Source of the DNA: Paramecium tetraurelia
Lineage: Eukaryota > Ciliophora > Oligohymenophorea > Peniculida > Parameciidae
Assembly: GCF_000165425.1 (NCBI RefSeq)
Contig: NW_001799544.1
Span: forward strand, 186,001 to 250,000
Length of the DNA stretch: 64,000 nucleotides
Direction: 5' to 3'
Below are positions 12,739-26,182 of the stretch, piece after piece. Position numbers and translations under genes: made by a program. The notes under the pieces were generated by a model. The model saw nothing but the letters and a program-made list of their open reading frames with translations, did no database searches and was not told the origin of the DNA. Every line of letters begins with the position of its first letter. Position 1 is the first letter of the stretch.

Positions 12739-15700
12739 ATGGATACTATTTCTGAAGACACTCCTTCTTAATCTTATATAAAGGATGCATCCATGCAAGA
12801 GAAAACAGATAATCCTTAAAACTTTGAAAAGTTAGAGGCTTGTTATTTAAAGAGGAAAGTAAAAGCAATTTAGAACATTTGTGAAAAATACTCAATTTTT
12901 TTATACTTTTTATTGGGAATAGATCTAAACAAACACTAAATTGACATACTTCAATAGATGTGGGGTAATTTTAGTATGGAAACCTAAGAAACTTAACTTC
13001 CCGATGCGATAATAAAGTGAAATAATTATTATATTAATAGATTTCCTAATCCTGATTATGGATAATCAAGTTCTCATTCAATATCTGTAACTGAAGGATT
13101 TGAATTAGTTAAGACTCTGGTGAAATTTAATAAAGGTAGTATGGAGGAGAAAATATTATTAAAGGCATGTGAAGGTGTATTATAAATTTTGGATGATTCA
13201 AAGGAAAATTCAAAGCATAATCGTAAAAAATTATTTAGATAGAAGGTGAGAAGAGAGAATTAATTTATTCAATTTGAAAACACAGAGGAGTCAAAACGAT
13301 TAGAAACTAGTGCAACAATTAATGAGATGGATGAGAAAGAAAAGTTAAAGGATTAGCTAGTTTTAAAGCTCAGTAATAAGTTAACTGGAAGTTGGTAGTT
13401 TGATTCAGATTAGAATTAAATTAATGAAGCTTTCGAAATAGATTATAAATTGTTGAAATTCTTACCAAACAAAAAAGTAAATAAGGGTGGTTATCTTGTT
13501 AAATATGAAAATGAATGGCATAGAACAAAAAGAGATACAAAAGATTTTTCAACTTTAGTGAGAAACTTGATTTGCTTGATTCTATGCAGACAAGGATACT
13601 TTACTCAATAATTTTTATCAAAAAATGGAAAGTATATATTTTGTTCTTTGTTTGCAACAGAAGAAAGCTTGAAAATTTAAGCAGAATCCTAAGGACTTTT
13701 TAAACTTTTAAACATATAGTTTATAGATCTATACTCTTTCGAACCTCTTGATAAGAGTTATAGACCCCTCAGATTAAATAACAGATTATGGAAACCTCAG
13801 AATTATAAGAATCTCTCTTCAATGTTTTTGTACTTTAGACCAATTTTAGTCGAGTTGATTTAAGAGATAGATTTCAAAAGAATAGCTAGAGAAGTTAATT
13901 AGAGCGGAATCAATTAAAAATTATTTAATTATGGATTTGAAATGTATGATGATTAGGATTGTCCTTCTGATCAAGAATGGGCAGCCTACTATTTCTTTTT
14001 GACTCATTTACATTAGTAAATCACTGCTACAAGATCGAGCTTTAAGATACATAATGATATTGCAGCCTTAATCAATAAATAGATCACTCCATTAGAATTA
14101 TACTTAAGAAGAGTATAATCAGAAAATTGGGTCAAAGCAAAAAACACAAAATAAAGTAATACTTACTATTAAGATCTTGAAGATATTAAGAATAAAAAAA
14201 TTGAATAACTTAAGAAGGATGCTAGTGGTGTTATTGAAGAATATAAGAATATTTTTAATTTAACTACTGCCCCTTATACAAAACTAATAAAAGTCTTAAA
14301 AAAGGAATAATTAGCTAAGAAATATTTGGAAATATTCAAGGAATCTCTTAAAGTAGCAAATAACGAAAAGAAATATCTAAAATGTCTATGGGACTTAGTA
14401 TATTTGGATCAGCCTTTAAATATGAAGACTAAGTATTCGAATCCTTAACCAGATAGATCACTGCATCATAAACATTGTCAGTTGATGTGTTGGAAAAAGT
14501 ACTAATTGAACTAAGGAGAAAAGGTAACAATATTTTAGTCGTCAGAAAGATTGAGACTAGCTTATCTGAATATATATTAAAACTTTAATATCTCCTTGCT
14601 TACTCAAAAAGGTCTAATCAAATAATTATTTTGTTTGCATGATAACTTCGAACTTTATGGCATTTACTATTCCTCCTATGAGAATTTATCTCGAAATAGA
14701 GAATAATTTTATTAAGAAAAACTATTTGATATTGCAACCCAATTGAAATTCCATTTATTAAATCCAATGAAAATGAAATTCGATTTGTTATGTTAATATT
14801 TTGGAGAGTCTGTAGGAACCTACTTTTATTTCCTTTGTTTTTTCTCTTAAATGCTACTGTATCAAAATTGCTTAGGCTTACTCTACTACTTGATTTAAAT
14901 ACCATCCAGTTTACAATCGTATTTAAGTATCTTAGAAATTATCTACCTCGTTTTTTAATTATAGATAACATCACTTTACACTTCTAAATGGGAATAATAA
15001 TTAAAAATATTCAATTAATCTTTTGGCATCAATAGTCAAGAGGATATAGATACTACTTCAAACAAATAAATTGGAGAACCTAAAAGATCCCTCATAAATG
15101 ATTAAATGAATGTACCTTCTATCAATGAATTAGATTAAATATTTAGGGAATGTGTTTCCATGTTAATTTTTATATTGCTTCAATTGCTATACTCAGTCAT
15201 ATTTATAGCACTTTATTTCTTATGTGCATGGTTTCAGTCTCTGTTCAAATAGACCACCGCTATTAATAATTCTGAAATTATAATTATTGCTATCTTACAT
15301 CTAGGTCTAAATAAGCTATACACATTTCATGCCTAAAAAACCATTTAATAGTTAGTTGATTTTGAATAGCAACGAACGATTTAGGCTGTAAAATTGAGTT
15401 ACAATTTAAAACTCTATTCTTTTTCGATCATCTAATAATTGGGGCCTCTTTTGATTTTAAGATTCTTTAATCACTCATTTTAGTTGGTCTGCTAATCTGA
15501 TTCTTGTGAATAGTACATTGGATATTACTTTCTTACTTATATAATAATAAAGAGCGTTGAAAAATTATGTGTTTTTCTATTTAATTTTTATTCCTTAAGA
15601 AGATAACCTTTGTTTATTTATAAATTCCAATAGCATGATATCAACGAGTACATTGAAGTTCAATCTAAGAAGCCTTCCAATATAAAAGATCAATATTTTA

Positions 15701-16998
15701 ATTGCATAGAAGAAAACTTATAGTAAAATATGGTGGAACTGACTATTTTAACATATTTTGCGTACATCTATCCAATCACATACTTTATGCAATGGCTATT
15801 GTTTGTAGTTTAGATCTATGCAGATAAAGCACAATACCTCTATTATTATTAAAGACCTTGGCCATAAATCGATTGTTTTGTCAAAGTTTGGAATAACATT
15901 CTTTAATATATCATATTGTCTAGTGTAATAATAACAAGTTATGGATTATCGAATTCTCTTGTTTTTTAAGATAAAAGTTAGATATTTGTATTCGTTTCAT
16001 TTATGCTCCTCAGTTACACCATGAATTTTGTATACTAAGTATGGTATTCAGAAACGCCTTCCTATTTATAGAAATGAAATTTAAGATAAAAATACTTAGT
16101 CAAATCGACACTTGAGAAATTCAAAAAAAAGAATAAAACTATTAATTTTGTTGATAATTAAAACCTCAAAAGAATGCCCATCTATAAATTTTATGGTTCT
16201 AAACTCTAAGAACAATCAGAAGAATTTGAAACGATGAGTTCCGATAGTGATTTAGATAAATACTATATAAGATAAGATGATTTGGCAGAGCCAATTCTTT
16301 AAGATGATGATACTACTGTCTAAAAACCAAAATTGAAAATTAGAGACAGAAAAACTCCTATTTTTGTAAGATCTTCTAGTTTCTATGAAAAATTTATGAT
16401 TCCTAAAAAGAAGAAAGCAAAAAATGAAGAAAATATTTAAAGATTGTTCCATAAAGTTAACCTATTGCTAAGTTATCACAAATCTTGGACTGATCTAAGA
16501 ATAATTTAAAGGAATTACTATATTCCAAGAAAAAAGTAGTTTGTTAAGAACTTTGACATTTTAAGATATAATATTATATAAAGAAGTTTGTAAACATAAA
16601 AAATTCAAGCAAAGTTGTTTATTTAAAAGTTTTATAGAAAAAAGATTACAAAATTAAAAGATTCTAAAGAAGAACATGATATTCTAGAGCTGGAAGGGAT
16701 CTATGAGAAGATGAGAAAGTATTACAATAAACATAAGTGGTTAAATGCATAGAAATTTATATTTATCAAAATAAAGAAGGCTGTGTGGTTCAATCGATTC
16801 AGAAAGACTACTATTAGATTGAATTCCAAGATTTTAGTTAATGTCTTTTAAAAAAGATTATTAGCCAAGTAATTTCCAGGAGAAGAAACAAACTTTTAGC
16901 ATTTTGAAAAAAACAATAAAGGTTTTGAATTCAAGGAGGTTTCTTTGCTAAATATTATCAATTTTAGTCAATAATATTCTTAAAAGTAATAATTTTGA
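12739..16998 (+). CDS. Anoctamin (TMEM16)-family membrane protein with long charged C-tail
   Basis: One 24-nt intron (13017-13040) gives 1,411 residues. Residues 1-650 are a hydrophilic N-terminus with a Lys/Glu-rich helical region. The anoctamin membrane domain follows: YFGESVGTYFYFLCFFSQ at about residue 680 matches the conserved first-helix signature (Y-F-G-E plus aromatic stretch). A later block around 15720-15960, with ENLQQNMVELTILTYFAYIY, a DKAQYLYYYQRPWP turn and VWNNILQYIILSSVIITSYG, matches the conserved C-terminal helices of the family. About 300 mostly basic residues follow the last helix, longer than in most members. Anoctamins are Ca2+-activated ion channels or lipid scramblases; I cannot tell which from the sequence. 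TGA 16996-16998 is only 19 bp before the next ATG. Confidence 0.78.
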
Positions 16999-17017
16999 GT
17001 ATTTTAGCCATGTTAAA

Positions 17018-20000
17018 ATGATTCCATTATCAGCAGGATACACTAATCTAAAATATTATTCTGCATCTTATAAAAAGTCAAGTACTTTTAAAGATGTCAT
17101 AGAAAAGGTTAGAGATACTTATGTATTTGACACTCAAAAATTAATATTGTAATCAGTGATGATGGAATATTTCGAAGAGGAAATGTTTGCTATGCCTGAA
17201 ATCAACTTTGTAAAACAATTAAATGACACAATGTGGTTGGCTAATATCAATGAAAAGAAACAGCCATAGTTAATATAATTTCTATAATTGAAACATGGAT
17301 AGAAACTGAAGTACTTGCAATCGATCAATAATGATAGAGGTATTAGTTATATTTAGGGTGAGTGTTATACTAGGCTATCTAATCATATCGATAAGATTGA
17401 TGATTTCTATGTCAAAGGATATTGCGTAATAGTCTATGAGTAATCTCCAATTACTACATTAGAGAATGTCATTAAATATCGAAAAAAATATCATATACAT
17501 TATAGTTAAGATGAAATATTGTCATTCTTTTATGATAGCTTACTCTTACTACTCAGAGAATAACATGGTGATATTTCAACCAAAAATTATCTGTTAGACA
17601 ACCGAGGTTATTATTTAGGAAGTGCAGTTAAACCAGAGACTGATGACGATTTATTTTGTTTAGCTAAAGTTCTAATTTCTATGATTACCTTAACATCATT
17701 TAAGAATTCATTGAATTCCTTAGGTGATATGGAGAAGCATGATCTCTATGATGTAATAGTTAAAATGCTCAATGGGAGTAGCAACATAAGCGAACTGTTA
17801 TCATTTGTAAAGTATTAAGAGAAGTTTGAAGAGAGTTTCATTGTAGAGAGATAAGAAATAATTGAAAATCAACAGTGTGATTTCTCTGAATACTTACAGT
17901 TGACTCTGCATAGAGGGAACTTTTCATTGAGGATGAAGTAGTATGAAAAAGGATTGCTTTACATACATTAGTTTGAATAGATATTGCATAGACAAATCTA
18001 TAAATGTGGGAATAATGCTTTAGAAGCCTTTCAAGGATATGTGATTAATAATTTCATGAAATATACTATTGAGCATCATGACATGGAAGAAATAATTTAA
18101 GTAGCTATGGTTTTCTATATTAAATTTTGCATTTAAATGCAAGTGAAGGTTAGACGTTATAATCATTCAACATACAACATCAACAATATTTAGGAAAATG
18201 TTAAGCATGGCAACCAATTGAATTAATAATTTGATTTAATTTAGAATTGTTTAGGAGACCTAATTAAGAATCTAGATCTGGTTCTCATTTAATTGTAAAT
18301 TAATATCAACCTAGAACAAATAACAAAATAGGAAGCTTAAGCATTATTTGGTATTACTAAGAATCAGGCTGGAAATGTAATCAAACTAAAACATATTGAA
18401 AGAATTCAACTTATTAATTAATTAAGATTAAACAAAAAACTTATTGAAAACTTATTTCAATTTCGAAAAACCATTCGTAGGTTTTAAAACTAATTTAATG
18501 CACTCAACTGTTTAGCTCATTATTTTAAAATGGAAATGCCAATTGCAGCTAAAAAAATAGATGATTGCATTGAAATTTAGATGGAATTAATTAGATCTAA
18601 GAATTAATTGGAATTAACAAAGGAACTAAAAGACTTAAGTCCTGATCTTTATAATTATAATTAAATGTCTCCTAAAGAAAATAAAATAGATGCCTTTACA
18701 TTTTAAATTAACTTTTCAATGAGCTAGTTTTGTTAAGACGATCCAACTTATTTCCATCAACTTCTTTATTATTATTTTCTATAAATAGAAATATGGCATG
18801 ACTCTGAAAATGATATTTATGAAAGAAAGGCCAAAAGTTTCTTATTAATGGGAATTGAGAATTCCCCTACCTTTGAGTATTTTTGCAGTTATCTTAAAAG
18901 TATTACATTCGATGAAATACCAATATAATACATTCGAAAAGAATAAGAATGTGAAATAGGTAAATTCGAGTGTGTAAAATTATAAAAATGGATTGAATAA
19001 ACATATTCGTATTAATCAGAATACATATTATCTACTGACTTTTAGTATATGTGGAAATAAGTGATGACTTACAGTAATCTTAATTAAAATATACATAATA
19101 AATAGATATTGCATGAAGAACTAAAAATCAGCCCAAAAGACTTAAAAGTCTAGCTTTATTTAATAAGAATTATTTAATAGATTTTACACTTGGACTGTTA
19201 TTTTCCATTGAATTTTAGGATATCTCAATTAAGGTATCCAGTAGATCAAACAGATAGAGATATTTATAGTAATTCATACATCGCATAATTGCAAAGTCTT
19301 CATCATTCAATTACAATTCCTTTTGATTCATGGTTTCATAGTAATGGTTTGTTGTAATTCAGATTGTATCACATTTAAAGTATATTTTTTGCATTTTCTC
19401 CAAAAAATATTGAGAATTTAGAAAACAGTGATAATTCTTTAAGGGAGATAGCAAGAAATGCAGTGAGTATATTAAATTTACAAAAAGATAATAGGGATAT
19501 TTTGATGAAAATTTAATAAATCCTATTAGAAGACGCTCTCCTTTTAATTGATGTAAATCTAAAAAAGTCGTAATTATTTTAAATTTTATATTCTTATTTG
19601 CTTTTAAAAATTCATCAAAATTAAGATTTAGTCCAAACGATGAATGTAATACTGAAAGAATAGGCTATTAACATCCAACCTTCCATTATTATATTAATGA
19701 TATTACAAATATTGCTATAGTCATAGTAATATGATCAAATGGAATTTTTAATATAATTTTGTTAAAAATCGATCTCAACAAAATCAGGTTTGTTTGCATA
19801 AATGCATGAAAACTTTGAGAATGATTTAAATATTATGGCATTGTATATTCCAAACAAGAAGATAGATTTAAACTTCATTGCTCCCTATGATGCTTTATAC
19901 TAAAGATCTCACAGTGTTATATTTTATGATGACATTAATATTTATACGAGACATCTCATACATCATTTCTTTTATATCTAAAATTTTTATGAAGTCATTG

Positions 20001-21513
20001 AGTATTTCGAAGATAATTTAAATTAAATTGAAAACAACAGAGAATTAACTCATTTGAAATAATTATACGAGAATTTTTTAATTTACATTAAAGTTTCTTT
20101 GGGTATTATAAAATAAGAAAAAGCACAAGACTTCATCTTAAGCATTCACTCATAAATTTAAGATGATAATAATACATTAATAGCAGCAATTAATAAGCAT
20201 ATTCTAATTCGAATTTATTTAAATTAAAAAGAATATCATGTTGCTTTGCAATATTCCTACTAAGTGCTTCAATTTTTTTATGCTTATGAAAATAGTAAAT
20301 AAATAACTTTAGGGGGAGACTTTTAGATTAAACATAGCAAAAGACTATCTAAATTTTAAGAGATTTTATCGAATTTTCTCCCTAAAGATTTAGTCCGTAA
20401 AACTCAGATTAATTAGTAATCAAATGATGTATATTATTGTCATTTAATTGATGATGAATTTATCTCTGAAATCCTATTGAATCATATTGATATTCTGACA
20501 AATATTAATTAATTTAAGTTCTCTTTTTTCTAAGTATTAAATTTATTGGATAAAATAAAGAACTATTATTAAATAGCATATTTGTATAAACTTTTATCTC
20601 TAATATTCTTAGAGAACATGAGTTTAGAAAAATAATCATTAGTTCAATACGATCAATAAATTATGAATGAAGCAAAAGAAACCATAAGAGAAAGGAAATT
20701 ATTAATAAATTGTTATCAGTCCTTTAGACATTAACATACTTAATAGGAAGTTATAGCTTATAATTAGTAATTAGCAAGGTTAACATTCAAACAAATAGTT
20801 TACTAAAAGTTTGCTAAAAAACCAGCAAAAGAGGATGTATTATTCTTAATTCAATTATCTGCAGAAAAAAGTTTAGAGTTTTTTTAAATCCTTTCCTAGC
20901 AACAAAAAATAATAAATCATATATTTTATATAAACATCTATTTGATCTTGGCTGAATGCCATTTGAATTAACTTAATTTCACTTAAGCCTTAGCCAATGT
21001 GGATTTGGCGGAAGAACATACTATTGAAATTTATGGAAAAGCTTGTCATCCTCAGATAGGGTACTTACTTTTATCAAGAGTGTAATTTCGAAAAAAGTAG
21101 CAAGAATTATAAATTTAGATTGTTAAAGAAATCAGATTAAAAAGTTTTTTTGATGTTAGTTAGATTAAAACAATAAGTCTATTGTTAATATAGGAAAATA
21201 AAACATTAACTTATTGGTTAGATATTTATAAAAGGAGTAGAGATATTTAAACGTTTTTCAAAAATGTAAAAGATGTATTAAAACTAAATTAAAACTTTTG
21301 TGATAGTTTTCTATTTTGTGATGAAAGTTCTTCTGTTGAAGATATCTTCAGAGAAATAACTAGATTATTTCCATCTCTTAATTATATCTCTGCACAAAGC
21401 TATTTAAGTGTAAGATATTATTACTAATTTAGGCTTCGCATCATTTTATATATCTAGATGAAAACAATCAATATCGGTAACAAATCAATCAATTACTTAA
21501 TAATCATATTTGA
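17018..21513 (+). CDS. Large protein with degenerate protein-kinase-like domain and helical repeats
   Basis: A single 23-nt intron near the 3' end (21410-21432) gives ~1,490 residues ending at TGA 21511-21513. Residues ~105-230 look like the C-lobe of a kinase: a hinge-like CVIVYEQ, then REQHGDISTKNYLLDNRGYY in the place of HRDLxxxNILL. H-G-D replaces H-R-D and no DFG is visible (YLGSAVKPET follows), so it is probably a pseudokinase. The remaining ~1,200 residues are predicted mostly helical, rich in Leu, Ile, Gln and Tyr. Paired helices from about 20000 onward resemble TPR or HEAT-type repeats but with no clear consensus. No close family recognised. It lies 19 bp after the anoctamin stop and converges with RTF2. 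Confidence 0.65.
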
Positions 21514-21617
21514 ATGTATAATGTATTTAAGAATATAATAAAATTTGATTAAACACATGAACAACTAAGAAATATATTTTGTAAATTATAAATCATAAAT
21601 TCACCTATTCCCGAATC

Positions 21618-22501
21618 TCACATTTCTTGTAAATAGATTATCTTCTAGTTTGTGTTATTGATGAAATAAGGATTAGTAAACTTAGGTAATAATGTATATT
21701 TACTTTCATTATTTTTTAGATCTTAAGTGTGATTTTATAGTTTATTGTCCTCCATAGTTTATCCCTTGAATTTCTGTTCCTCTGTGCATACTTTTTTTTT
21801 TTATTATAATTCTAGATTATTTACTGCATCTGAGACTTTCAACTATTTTTTTTGATCTTTCTTTTATTTCTCTTTCAATTCAATTTCTTTATACAACTAT
21901 GCCTTTTTGATCTCTGCTTCTTCATTAGTTGGACATAATCTATAATAATAATAAATTAATTCGATTACTAAACAATGTCTTTTTCAGTGTAGGGCTTAGT
22001 GCAAATTGGGCATTTTAACCCCTTGATCTTAAGATCTTTTATCAATTTTTTATAAAAAACACACCCGCAAGTCCACAATGCTTAGAACCTATTTAAAAAA
22101 TAAATACATACTTTTCTTTTCCATTTAATGATTTTTAACTAAATAGACAAACGAAAGGAAACTCATTATTTTGATCTGGATTTTCAGTAATATTGAGTTT
22201 TTTGATTTTTTTAAGCTGAAATAAGTTTAAAAATTTACATTTTGTAAATGCTTAAACTCTTAAGGAATTTTCTTTTCCATGAAGGCCTTAAGTAAGGAAT
22301 CGTAGTTGTATAGATATCCAATCCTACAGCAGGCAATTGGTTTTCTCAATTTTTCTTTGGTCAAGGAACAAAATTAGGCTCTTTACTACAATTACAATAG
22401 GATTATACTTTTGCAACTAAAAGACTCTCTACTCTTTTTTCTGGTTTTTTTAATTTAACCAACTCCGCTCTTTCAGCAAAACTTCCACCATCATTACCCA
22501 T
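21618..22501 (-). CDS. RTF2: RTF2 (replication termination factor 2) homologue
   Basis: The start MGNDGGSFAERAELVKLKKP is the signature N-terminus of the RTF2 family. Introns at 22385-22407, 22215-22237, 22091-22113 and 21941-21969 (23-29 nt, approximate ends) restore CSLTKEKLRKPIACCRIGYL (first degenerate RING half), ITENP and then WTCGCVFYKKLIKDL plus LKCPICTKPYTEKDIV (second half of the modified RING). A Lys/Gln-rich helical tail follows, about 262 codons in all. RTF2 is a nuclear protein that in yeast stabilises paused forks and in animals regulates replication restart and, in some lineages, splicing. Modified RING domains of this type keep only some of the zinc ligands, as here. The last ~50 residues depend on an 11-A run, so the exact stop (21618-21620) is less certain. 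Confidence 0.85.
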
Positions 22502-22585
22502 AATTAATGAAATAAATAAATATTTTATATTTAGTAGAGAAGTGGAAAATTAATTTTTGAAATTAAATACAAATATCTATAAGTA

Positions 22586-23559
22586 TCAGTATAGTTTTTT
22601 GTGGTTCTAAAATTGATTGCATTATATCTTAATTGCTTTTAATAGAGTGAGAGTATTTTCGATTTTCTTATCAGATAATTGTGATTTACCAACTGAAATA
22701 CTGTTTTATGTATGATTGCTTTTACTTGGATTTGGTGATGTGGTTAGACTGGACCAAAAATTGGATTATGATCTGTAATACTTTTCCTTTTTGATATCAT
22801 TTTTTTCAGTTTATTTCGTATCCTTAAGTTTAGTATTCAAAAAGGATAAGACTTTATCCTTAACAATTTTGTCATTTGAAATGTTCGGTGTGTCTTCTGT
22901 GAGAATCTTTTGGAAATATGCTCTAGAAGATGAATATGAATGGTGATTATTATGTGCCTTATTTCCTCTTGGCTGTGATGAGGGTCGAAAAGAGAGGCAC
23001 TCCATTGAGGATTGAAGGGTTTCTTGTTTTAGATTGGTGAAATTCAATCTTTTAGAAAGGGAACTAGATTAGTGATTTAAATACTTGATAACAAATTTAA
23101 GTTCTGATATTTCTTTAGATTTTTATTTGTTGATTTTTTCTGATTTTTCTACTTGTGATTAAAGTTACTCACACAATTAAATACTTTCTTGTAATTACAA
23201 TTCCTTTGAGTCTATTTATTCCTATAGATCTTAAATCAATTTTGCTTATTAACCCAACTTATTCTCTAATAACTATATAAATTAGGCTGACATACTTAAT
23301 TTTTTTAGATTTCAATCACAAGTCTGTCAGATGCATGAACCACTTTCATATGAGTAACATTAGAATTGTCTTCTGACATTTTATCCAATTGAGATACTCT
23401 TGACATGGTCATAGATGGCTCAAGGATGTTTTAGCTATTCTTAAATTTGCTATAATAATCATTCAAAAAGATGTCAGTTAAATTGTTGGAGAGGAGCATG
23501 CTGGTTAATCGATCAGAATCAGAGATTTCCAATAATGAGTCTTAATCTTGCTAATCCAT
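22586..23559 (-). CDS. Coiled-coil protein of unknown function
   Basis: ATG at 23559, one 23-nt intron (23273-23295) and TGA at 22586-22588 give 316 residues. The first ~90 are acidic and Ser-rich with alternating hydrophobics. A Gln/Glu/Lys heptad region follows (LIQDLQEQIDSKELQLQESI), a clear coiled coil of about 60 residues. The C-terminal half is Ser/Asn/His-rich and looks disordered (NNHHSYSSSRAY). No enzymatic motif. It lies in a minus-strand row between the ankyrin gene and RTF2 with 115 and 84 bp spacers. It may be a cytoskeletal or scaffold protein, but that is a guess. Confidence 0.7.
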
Positions 23560-23674
23560 TTAATAAAGTAAAATAATTAAGTTGATTGCTTTAACAATAA
23601 AGAAAATATAATTATCAAGCTATATTCAAATACAATCTTCTTCAACCTTCTTATCGCCCCAAGTATTAATGATG

Positions 23675-24769
23675 TCAATCTAAAGTAATTTGAAATGCTT
23701 ACTCTTCTTACTAGAGTGAGAAGCTTTTATACTTTTCTATTGTCTTGCACGACTTCAGCCAGATCTGTGTAGTAAGTTGACCAAGGATAAGCTTTGTTCT
23801 TAAGTAGAGTCTAATGGGAAGCATAGACGAAATTCATACTTCTACAATGACAAGGTGATTGCCCTGTATTGCCAAATAAAGAGGAGTTCGATGTAGTATG
23901 TCTACTGCATCTACGTCTGCGTGATTCTTTATTAGTAGTTCAACCATCTCCACCAATCCTTTCTTGCATGCCCAATGCAAGGCAGTCATGTTGTAGAAGT
24001 CGAAATCAAATACAAGATATCTGTTATATTCTAACAATTCAATAACTCTATCCATTTAATTCAACTTTACTGCATGAATAAATTCGTTCGACATTTTTCG
24101 TTAATAAGGCTTTTTAGAGAAGACCTTATTCTCAATCATATACTGTGGATCGATATTCATTGCTTTAAGTTTATTGATTGCCCTCAATAGAATCATTCTC
24201 AATTATTTTTTTGAACGTTTCGGAGGCTCAATCTTGGCTTTCACAAATTAATGATCGAAGTCAAATCGTTACATAATACGAGGAGATTGAAATTCAGATA
24301 TAACAGTTTCTTTGGGAGACTACAAAGCAGTAAGTTGTTAACATGAAGATATTTCCAATTAGGGAGGTCCTTCAATTGCCTATTGAGATTATTGAATCTG
24401 TGGTAAAGTCTTAAACTTTCCTACTTTCGTTTAAGTAAGATAGGCTCTTATGGTTTTGTGAGTAGTAGGTCTAGAACTTCTAGCAGTATTTGTAGGCGAG
24501 ATATTCTTATTAATACGGAATCTAGGGGAAGTGTTTTTACTATAAGTATATTCTATTTTAAGTTGAGGTACTTTTGGACAATGTTCACTCAACATTTTAC
24601 GATGACTTGTAGGTTTTCTTAATAAATCTATTATCTAATTTGTTTGCTGGCAGTCCTTTTTTAAATTTGTTACTTTTGGAGGCAATTTCAGTTCCCTGTA
24701 TATTAAATTTCAATACCTGAATTCACTGAGTATTCGCAAATAACATTTATTTTAATATAATTCATTCAT
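23675..24769 (-). CDS. Ankyrin-repeat protein
   Basis: Three introns (24696-24716, 23811-23839, 23711-23732) give 340 residues with exact frame closure. The first ~190 residues are basic and Ser/Thr/Pro-rich. From about residue 200 there are three ankyrin repeats: a weak one (IHAVKLNQMDRVIELLEYN), then NMTALHWACKKGLVEMVELL and HRTPLYLAIQGNHLVIVETL. A short tail ends at TGA 23675-23677. Ankyrin repeats bind proteins; no partner can be named. The start is set by intron 1: without it the frame upstream of MLSEH has no ATG. The ATG at 24769 lies only 11 bp from the divergent ATG at 24781. The third intron has an alternative acceptor that would lengthen the tail slightly. Confidence 0.78.
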
Positions 24770-24780
24770 TATTATAATTA
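24770..24780. promoter_or_regulatory. 11-bp spacer between divergent start codons
   Basis: The only sequence separating the ATG of the ankyrin gene (minus) and the ATG of the next gene (plus). Both 5' untranslated regions and any promoter must overlap the opposite gene, or one start is mis-set. The spacer is all A and T. Confidence 0.4.
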
Positions 24781-25827
24781 ATGTAGAAATTTAAAAAGAG
24801 TTAGACTATTCCTCCTAGGACTAAGGAAAAGAGCAGTATTCTTGCTCTCTGTGTTAATTGTGAAGAATTTATTAATGTTGATCGAATAGATCTTCATGCT
24901 TAAATGTGTACTTAGGTTTCCAATAAAGTACTCAAATTTGCTGTCTCCTCCTTTTACTTTGAAGAAAATGATTTCAAATTGAAAAAATTGAAATAAATAT
25001 TATAAAATAAATATCCAGAACACTCTTAAAGATTGTGCAGAATTTGTGAACTGGTTACATAAATCAATAGTATTGGATGTGTAGAAGAAGCATCATTGAT
25101 ACAATTTGAATAGGAACTTATTACCATGAGTAAAGAACCAATTTCATCATTGAATTTATCATTATATTTAGAAAGATTGCACTCTCTCGTCATACAAAGA
25201 ATATCAATCATTTAAAATTCATTAAACTCTAAAGTGATCAGACCGTCTCAATCTTAATAAAACTTTTATCCATAAACTAGTACTGCATTTAATTCAAAAC
25301 TATCCAAGATATCGTCAGGTTCAATGTAAACTCCCAGTAATGTTAATTTATAAAATTTATATCCTAATTAAGTTGAACAGTCAGAAATTGTATTTTCAGG
25401 ACATCGATTTAGTTAAGGTTAAAGTTCAGAGAATCGAATGACAATCATGACTAGATTCTCATCAGATAGTGGAAATTAATAGTAAGGATTGATATCTCAA
25501 TAAAAAAGAGGAGAAATCTTATTAACCAATAATAGTGAGTAATCTCCTGATAAAAAGTAAGAGCATGACAATTCAAAAACCTTTGCATAACGTTGTTTTT
25601 ATTCTAAGGTATTGAATTTAAAATTGGGTTATCCATCAAACAGTCCTGCTTAAAAAATTCCTGTGTTCTTATTGTGGCGATAGGCAGAGTAAAAATAGAT
25701 CAAATCAGAAAATTGGGATGTATTTATTAAATAATGTCTTGGTAATCCTTTTGAATATTTGGATCCTAAGAAATTAAAAAATAATCTCAATAATTCGAAC
25801 TAGAATCAGCAAATATTTCAACAATGA
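24781..25827 (+). CDS. Uncharacterised protein with putative C2HC/CxxC zinc-binding motifs
   Basis: An intron-free frame of 348 residues. Near the start CVNCEEFINVDRIDLHAQMC has the C-x2-C-x12-H-x3-C spacing of a C2HC zinc knuckle, and CRICELV follows at about residue 87. The middle is helical (residues ~100-165). The C-terminal half is Ser/Gln/Asn-rich and low in complexity, with PSNSPAQKIPVF near the end. No catalytic residues seen. Possibly a ciliate-specific adaptor. The first ATG is used because the previous in-frame ATG is not present in the 11-bp spacer. Confidence 0.65.
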
Positions 25828-25919
25828 GTTTAGTTTTCATTTTCAAATATTTATTAGAAGCATCAATCATGTATTTCCTCTGATAAATTAATATTTTTAC
25901 TTTTTAATTCTTTCAACAA

Positions 25920-26182
25920 ATGGGCAATTCGGAATCAAATAAAAAAAGTAATTTTATGTTCAAATTCAAGATGATCCAAATGGATTGAATGGACAGGAAA
26001 TATCTGCTTAGTTGGATCCTGAGTTGAGTCAAAGTTTAAAAGATCTTGATTCTTCATTCTAAATATTAATTGAATCAACCAATTAAGTATGCAGAATTAA
26101 ATAAAATTAGATTGGCACAAAGCTTAATTCCATTTTAGAAGGAATGCATGAAAAAGCAAGCAAATTTCAAGATAAAACCTGA
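25920..26182 (+). CDS. Small acidic helical protein
   Basis: MGNSESNKK, a 23-nt intron (25948-25970) and then an acidic helix (QLDPELSQSLKDLDSSFQIL) ending at TGA 26180-26182. The length is 79 residues, or 71 if the in-frame 24-nt segment 26087-26110 (GTATGC...TTAG) is also an intron, which I think likely because it removes a poor stretch and joins ESTN to QIGTKLNSIL. The MGN start could allow N-myristoylation. Function unknown. Confidence 0.55.
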
